A stretch of DNA of 64,000 nt. Source: JAHIKV01 sp965195225 (GTDB lineage: Bacteria; Planctomycetota; Planctomycetia; Pirellulales; Thermoguttaceae). Below the pieces are notes generated by a model that made no database searches, was not told the origin of the DNA, and saw nothing but the letters and a program-made list of their open reading frames with translations. Location: positions 27,505 to 91,504 of the forward strand of contig CBDAFL010000168.1 of the NCBI GenBank assembly GCA_965195225.1, written 5' to 3'. Position 1 is the stretch's first letter. Every line of letters starts with the position of its first letter. Both the position numbers and the translations under genes were made by a program. This document shows positions 60,209-64,000 of this stretch, piece by piece.

Positions 60209-60370
60209 AATCAAAATGATAATCACCGGCTCTTTCTCTCCTTTCTCCGCGTTACATGGCAACGAATTGCACTTTCCCCCTCTTTTCGTCTCCTGTCACC
60301 CCACTCCTCTCTCTTCCCTTTTCTCTCTTTCCCTTTTCTCTCTTCTCTCCGCCCTCCGCCCTCCGCCTTC
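60131..60370. repeat. Long homopurine / homopyrimidine inverted repeat
   Basis: A purine tract at about 60131-60190 (GGAAGGCGGAGGGCGGAGAG, GAAGAGAGAAAAGGGAAGAG) is the near-exact reverse complement of a pyrimidine tract at about 60307-60370. The loop of ~110 bp holds the DHS-like stop codon. Confidence 0.85.
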
Positions 60371-60383
60371 CACCCTTATAACC

Positions 60384-61265
60384 ATGACCCTTGATCCCAA
60401 CCAATTCCTTGGCCTTCCTTCGCCGGGCGCGGAAAACGCCGACGCGCTGCTGCTACCTCTGCCCATGGAAAAAACGGTCTCCTACGGCCGGGGCGCCGGC
60501 GGCGGACCTCGGGCAATACTCGACGCCAGCTTGCAGATCGAAACCTTCGACGAGGAGACGTTGGTCGAGTTCGCCGAGGCCCCACGGCTCCATACCCTGC
60601 CGCCGATGACGACCGACGGCGAGATCGAGGACTGCCTCTCGACGATCCGGGAGCACGTCCGGCCGTTGCGGGAACGATTCCTTTTGGCCCTTGGCGGCGA
60701 GCATACCGTGACCCACGGCGTAGTGACCGGCCTGGTCGATGATCCGGCGGAGGTCGTCGTGGTGCAGATCGACGCCCACGCCGATCTGGCCGACGAGTTG
60801 GACGGCCGACGTTGGTCGCACGGCACGGTGATGCGGCGGTTGTGGGAGCAGGGATGCCGGCTGGTGCAGATCGGAGTACGCAGCCTCAGCCGCGAGGAAC
60901 ACCGACTGGCCGCCGCCGAACCGCGGATCACGACCTATTACGCCCACCGTCTGAAGGACCAGTGGTCCGAAGTCCTGGAAACTCTTCGCGGTTTGGAGGG
61001 CAAGGTCTATTTGACCATCGACGTTGACGGGCTGGATCCGTCGATTGTTCCCAGCACCGGCACGCCGCTTCCCGGCGGGTTGTCGTGGGGCGAGACGATG
61101 GACGTCGTGCGCGCGTTGAGCTGGCAGTCGCGTTGCCGGCTGATCGGCGGAGACATCGTGGAGTTCGTTCCCTCGCCGGCGTTGCCCGGCTGCGATCCGA
61201 CGGTTGCCCGCTTGGCGGCGAAATTGCTGGCGTGGTGGTGGGTAGGCCGCGGAAACGCTCGTTGA
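60384..61265 (+). CDS. speB: Agmatinase (arginase/ureohydrolase family)
   Basis: 293 residues from the ATG at 60384. FLLALGGEHTVTHGVV (first Mn ligand His), VVQIDAHADLADELDGRRWSHGTVMRRL (Asp-His-Asp), VYLTIDVDGLDPSIVPSTGTPLPGGLSW (Asp-x-Asp) and GGDIVEFVPS make up the ureohydrolase site. Agmatinase gives putrescine and urea; given pdaD nearby, agmatine is the likely substrate. The start lies just after the pyrimidine arm of the inverted repeat, and the ribosome site is not obvious. Confidence 0.9.
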   Translation: MTLDPNQFLGLPSPGAENADALLLPLPMEKTVSYGRGAGGGPRAILDASLQIETFDEETLVEFAEAPRLHTLPPMTTDGEIEDCLSTIREHVRPLRERFLLALGGEHTVTHGVVTGLVDDPAEVVVVQIDAHADLADELDGRRWSHGTVMRRLWEQGCRLVQIGVRSLSREEHRLAAAEPRITTYYAHRLKDQWSEVLETLRGLEGKVYLTIDVDGLDPSIVPSTGTPLPGGLSWGETMDVVRALSWQSRCRLIGGDIVEFVPSPALPGCDPTVARLAAKLLAWWWVGRGNAR

Positions 61266-61554
61266 CGCCTGCAAAGCGCGGCCGGCGGCGAACATGGGAC
61301 AGGTGGAGAAGGTGGCACGTCTCTGAGCGCAGCGAAGGGCGTGGTACACGACCAAACCACGCCCTTCGCTGCGCTCAGGGACGTGCCACCCAAATTCGAC
61401 AATTATTTTTTCTCAGGCCCTTAGCGGGTCGCTATTGCCTGTCAATACACCTCCCCCATTCGGGATCGCATCCGTAGAATGTCGGATTCACATATGTATA
61501 TATTGGGCTGATATTGGCAACGAAAGACGAATGGAGTATGATGAACTCGACAAT
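61266..61554. other. Non-coding stretch after agmatinase
   Basis: Only a copy of palindromic repeat family H (61311-61390) and a low-GC stretch (61470-61560) are seen. Confidence 0.55.
61311..61390. repeat. Palindromic repeat family H
   Basis: GGTGGCACGT at 61311 and its inverse ACGTGCCACC at 61390, with long matching arms containing CTGAGCGCAGCGAAGGGCGT. Confidence 0.85.
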
Positions 61555-61583
61555 TTGAAACTGACGCCATAGCGTCAAATTAT
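61555..61583 (+). promoter_or_regulatory. Promoter of the structured RNA
   Basis: TTGAAA (61555-61560) and AATTAT (61578-61583), 17-bp spacing. The expected transcript start, about 61590, is exactly the first base of the RNA's closing stem. Confidence 0.5.
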
Positions 61584-61589
61584 CTGCTT

Positions 61590-61737
61590 CCCAGAAAACC
61601 GCTAACCTGGACCGCAAGGCCCTTGAACAAACGAAGCAGTGCAAGCCCGTTCCTCAAAAGGGAACGCCGGCCTTGTGCTGTTCGTTTGGCCTCTTAGCGG
61701 AGGTTCTGGGAGCAGCCTTGACGGCGTTCCCTTTTTT
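61590..61737 (+). ncRNA. Structured RNA, ~148 nt: 6S-like rod or terminator/antiterminator leader
   Basis: Nearly the whole RNA folds into one rod: CCCAGAA (61590-61596) with TTCTGGG (61704-61710); CCGCTAA (61599-61605) with TTAGCGG (61694-61700); CAAACGAA (61628-61635) with TTCGTTTG (61681-61688); CAGTGCAAG (61637-61645) with CTTGTGCTG (61672-61680, two G-U); and CGTTCC (61648-61653) with GGAACG (61661-61666). A central bubble on the 5' side holds a GCAA-loop mini-hairpin (61609-61619). A competing pairing joins GGGAACGCCG (61660-61669) to CGGCGTTCCC (61722-61731) just before TTTTTT. The next gene's AGGAG starts 4 bases after the T-run. It could be a 6S RNA relative or a leader; I know no exact match. 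Confidence 0.68.
61660..61737 (+). terminator. Terminator with a 10-bp stem and T-run, competing with the rod
   Basis: GGGAACGCCG (61660-61669) and CGGCGTTCCC (61722-61731) pair perfectly, followed by TTTTTT (61732-61737). The loop of 52 bases can form its own small hairpins (CCTC...GAGG, 61690-61703). Confidence 0.65.
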
Positions 61738-61753
61738 CTTAGGAGCGGTGGAT

Positions 61754-62050
61754 ATGCCTGAGAACGAGAATGAAAATGCCCTGATCGCGGAGTATGAATG
61801 GCTGCGGCAACTGGCGAAAGTGTTGGACGGACAATCGAATTACGTCGACACCCGACTCGTCGAGATCGAGCGGCAACTTCCCGACGCCTACGCGTTCGCC
61901 GACGATGAAACCGCCCGGCGGCGGCTGGAGGAGAGTTCCGTTTGCGGCACTTCGGAAGGGGACAGTCCCATTTTCGTCGGACGAAAATCGGGACAGTCCC
62001 CCGCGAACGACGACCCCGACGAACGGTATGTGTTGGACGAACGTAGATAG
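61754..62050 (+). CDS. Small acidic hypothetical protein, possibly RNA-controlled
   Basis: 98 residues from the ATG at 61754, AGGAG 8 bases upstream. PENENENALIAEYEWLRQLAKVLDGQSNYVDTRLVEIERQL is acidic and helical. The C-terminal part (from about residue 67, GTSEGDSPIFVGRKSGQSP) is read from an inserted copy of repeat family G (61957-62002), which keeps the frame open, so the natural end may have been lost. No family recognised. It directly follows the structured RNA and its terminator. Confidence 0.65.
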   Translation: MPENENENALIAEYEWLRQLAKVLDGQSNYVDTRLVEIERQLPDAYAFADDETARRRLEESSVCGTSEGDSPIFVGRKSGQSPANDDPDERYVLDERR

Positions 62051-62174
62051 ACGGTATAAGGCTACGGCATCCGCCCCGGCCTCGCTTGCCTCGGTTTCCT
62101 GCCCCAGCCTTGGCGGCGGGCCGGCGGCGGATGTTCTATTGCGCTCTGTTGCGGATAAGTAGGGTGGGTCGAGC

Positions 62175-63743
62175 TTAGTGCTTGAAGTGCCGTCGGCCGG
62201 TGAAGATCATCTGGATGCCGTGCCGGTTGCAGGCGGCGACGACCGATTCGTCGTTTTTCGACCCGCCGGGCTGGATTACGGCCGACAGACCGGCGGCTGC
62301 CGCGGCGTCGATGGAATCGGGGAAGGGAAAGAAGGCGTCGGAGGCCAACACCGCGCCTTTGGCCCGATCGCCGGCCTTTTTCACGGCGATTTCCACCGAA
62401 TCCACGCGGCTCATCTGGCCCGCCCCCGCGCCGAACAGCGTGCGGCCGCCGCAGATCACGATGGCGTTGGACTTGACGTGCCGGACCATTTCCCAGCCGA
62501 AGCGAAGATCGAGCATTTGTTTTTCGGTCGGTTTGGCGTCGGTTACGACTCGCCAGAGTTCCTCGGGGTCCGACTCGACGTCGGCCTGCTGCATCAACAT
62601 ACCCCCGTCGAGACAACGATACGCCCAGTGCGACTGCGTTTGGTCCAACTCACCGACCTCGACCAAGCGCACGTTGTTCTTCCATTTCGGTTTGGTGGTG
62701 AGGATTTCCAAAGCGTCTTCGTTGAATCGCGGCGCGACGATGGCCTCGATGAACAGCCCCGGCACGGCGAGCACCTCGGCCGTGGCGGCGTCCACCGCGC
62801 GGTTCAATCCCAGCACCGAACCGAAGGCGCTCTGCGGGTCGCCGTCTAGTGCCCGTCGCAAGGCCGTCGCCGGCGAGTCGGCCGCCGCGGCGCCGCAAGG
62901 ATTGTTGTGCTTGATTACCGCCGCGGCCGGATCGGAAAACCGTCGGACAATCGCCAGCGCGCTGTCGAGGTCCATCAGGTTGTTGTAGGAAAGCTCTTTG
63001 CCGTGCAGTTGCCGGCCGGCGACCACGCTGGCCCCCGGGCAGTTGGGGCTGGCGTAGAGGGCCGCCTGCTGATGCGGATTCTCGCCGTAGCGGAGCATCA
63101 TTTTTCGCGTAAGTCCAAGCGTGACCACGCCGGGGAACGGTCCCTCGGTCTCCACGCCGGCGAAGAAGTCGGCAATTGCCCGATCGTAGCGAGCGGTGTG
63201 TGCGAACGCCTCGGCGGCCAACCGCCGGCGCAGTTCCGGCGTGGTGCAACCGTTAGCCGCGATTTGTTCGAGAATCTCCGAATAGTCTTCGGCACGGGTG
63301 GCGATGGCCGTGAAGGCGTGGTTCTTCGCCGCGGCGCGGACCAACGTCGGCCCGCCGATGTCGATCTGCTCGATGGCTTCCTCGCGGGTAACGTCCTTCC
63401 TCGCCACGGTGGACTCGAACGGATAAAGGTTCACCACCACCAACTCGAAGGTTAGGATGCCGTGCTCGGCCAGCGATTTCATGTCCTCGGGATTGTCGTG
63501 GCGGCAGAGTATTCCGCCGTGGACCTTTGGGTGGAGAGTTTTCAGCCGCCCGTCCATCATTTCCGGAAAGCCGGTGTACTCGGAAACGTCGCGAACCGGA
63601 ACGCCCTCGCTTTCCAGGTGTTTTCTAGTTCCTCCGGTGCTGAATATCTCCACGCCGGCAGCGGCCAGACCGCGGGCGAAACCGACAAGCCCCAGTTTGT
63701 TGCTGACGCTGATCAAAGCACGACGAACGCGAGGCGAATCCAT
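62175..63743 (-). CDS. purH: Bifunctional AICAR transformylase / IMP cyclohydrolase
   Basis: 522 residues from the ATG at 63743 (GGAG about 10 bases upstream). The IMP cyclohydrolase domain (1-~190) shows RRALISVSNKLGLVGFARGL, GVEIFSTGGTRKHL, DGRLKTLHPKVHGGIL and IEQIDIGGPTLVRAAAKN. The transformylase domain shows MLRYGENPHQQAALY, ELSYNNLMDLDSAL, VIKHNNPCGAA (Lys-His-x-x-Pro-Cys-Gly), FGSVLGLNR and DAFFPFPDSIDAA, ending GRRHFKH. It catalyses the last two steps of IMP synthesis. purB in the same window supplies AICAR. Confidence 0.97.
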   Translation of the reverse strand: MDSPRVRRALISVSNKLGLVGFARGLAAAGVEIFSTGGTRKHLESEGVPVRDVSEYTGFPEMMDGRLKTLHPKVHGGILCRHDNPEDMKSLAEHGILTFELVVVNLYPFESTVARKDVTREEAIEQIDIGGPTLVRAAAKNHAFTAIATRAEDYSEILEQIAANGCTTPELRRRLAAEAFAHTARYDRAIADFFAGVETEGPFPGVVTLGLTRKMMLRYGENPHQQAALYASPNCPGASVVAGRQLHGKELSYNNLMDLDSALAIVRRFSDPAAAVIKHNNPCGAAAADSPATALRRALDGDPQSAFGSVLGLNRAVDAATAEVLAVPGLFIEAIVAPRFNEDALEILTTKPKWKNNVRLVEVGELDQTQSHWAYRCLDGGMLMQQADVESDPEELWRVVTDAKPTEKQMLDLRFGWEMVRHVKSNAIVICGGRTLFGAGAGQMSRVDSVEIAVKKAGDRAKGAVLASDAFFPFPDSIDAAAAAGLSAVIQPGGSKNDESVVAACNRHGIQMIFTGRRHFKH

Positions 63744-63849
63744 TACATTATCTCCAAGGAGGCGGACATCAATACTCCAAGGTGTAAGGTTTTTGGCGTC
63801 CGAGGTCAAGCACCCCCGGCGCCGCGCTTAGAGCGCTTCCCAGATCGGT

Positions 63850-63985
63850 GTAGCGGGTGCCACGGGCATCTTGCCCGTGCAGCACTGGCGAGACGCCAGT
63901 GACACCCTCGCGCGCTCGGAATGGCCGGCGCAGACGGAATATCCTCCGGCAATAGAATTGTGTAGCGGGCGGGCTTGCCCGCCGT
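63850..63985. repeat. Mixed palindromic repeats upstream of purH
   Basis: TGTAGCGGGTGCCACGGGCATCTTGCCCGTG, then a half-copy of family A (CACTGGCGAGACGCCAGTGA, about 63882), then TGTAGCGGGCGGGCTTGCCC at 63961, matching 4140-4160. Confidence 0.75.
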
Positions 63986-64000
63986 GAATAACCGGATACA

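Noticed and set aside
61590..61737. Bacterial SRP (4.5S) RNA
   Set aside because: GGGAGCAGCC near the end recalls the SRP loop, but the CCGGAAGG tetraloop region and matching AGG strand are missing.

Overview
The window (about 59% GC by impression) comes from a member of the Planctomycetota, probably a Pirellulales-type lineage. I infer this from a DUF1559 (H-x9-DG) protein, a PEP-CTERM protein, a large membrane Ser/Thr kinase, Uma2-family and zinc-ribbon proteins, many small toxin-antitoxin loci, and a dense set of short palindromic intergenic repeats. It is a chromosomal segment: housekeeping genes (hisS, mnmG, purB, purH, cysteine synthase, malate dehydrogenase, malic enzyme) are mixed with accessory DNA.

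Layout. 1-8.4 kb: end of a beta-eliminating lyase gene, Uma2 protein, an SDR, a zinc-ribbon protein, a ribbon-helix-helix antitoxin, a Tat-type TIM-barrel isomerase and a 940-residue kinase. 8.46-17.19 kb: an integrated element in the 3' end of a tRNA-Val(TAC) gene, bounded by 23-bp direct repeats, with a tyrosine recombinase, an XRE repressor on a probably leaderless transcript, a D5-like ATPase, two excisionase-like HTH proteins and unknown cargo. The attachment core lies inside the recombinase gene and splits its C-terminus. 17.4-27.3 kb: PH-domain protein, cysteine synthase, an MmeI-type single-chain restriction-modification enzyme, a thioredoxin/trypsin-like fusion, cutA, hisS and a D12-class adenine methyltransferase enclosed by palindromic repeats. 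27.4-34.4 kb: a ybhGFSR-like ABC-2 efflux operon with its TetR regulator, interrupted by a ParE/Phd module. 34.7-43.4 kb: secreted and unknown proteins, MscS channel, SNF2 ATPase. 43.5-47.3 kb: toxin-antitoxin loci on both sides of mnmG, including a hicBA-HTH triplet and a vapC cut short at a repeat element. 47.4-50.3 kb: a 21-bp tandem array and lower-GC genes (HEPN-like, zinc-ribbon, PEP-CTERM). 51-55 kb: divergent malic enzyme and mdh, then purB and a ParE module. 55.6-58.2 kb: FlgM-like protein and an EF-hand protein with a Met/His/Trp-rich repeat. 58.3-61.3 kb: polyamine genes (pyruvoyl arginine decarboxylase, deoxyhypusine-synthase-like protein, agmatinase). 61.55-62.05 kb: a promoter, a highly structured RNA ending in a terminator, and a small gene whose ribosome site abuts that terminator. 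62.2-63.7 kb: purH.

The signals I rate most worth a second look are the integration-dependent switch of the recombinase C-terminus (8.5/17.2 kb), the structured RNA at 61.6 kb with two mutually exclusive pairings, and the three-gene hicB-hicA-HTH cassette. All functional calls rest on reading motifs and layout; no database search was possible.
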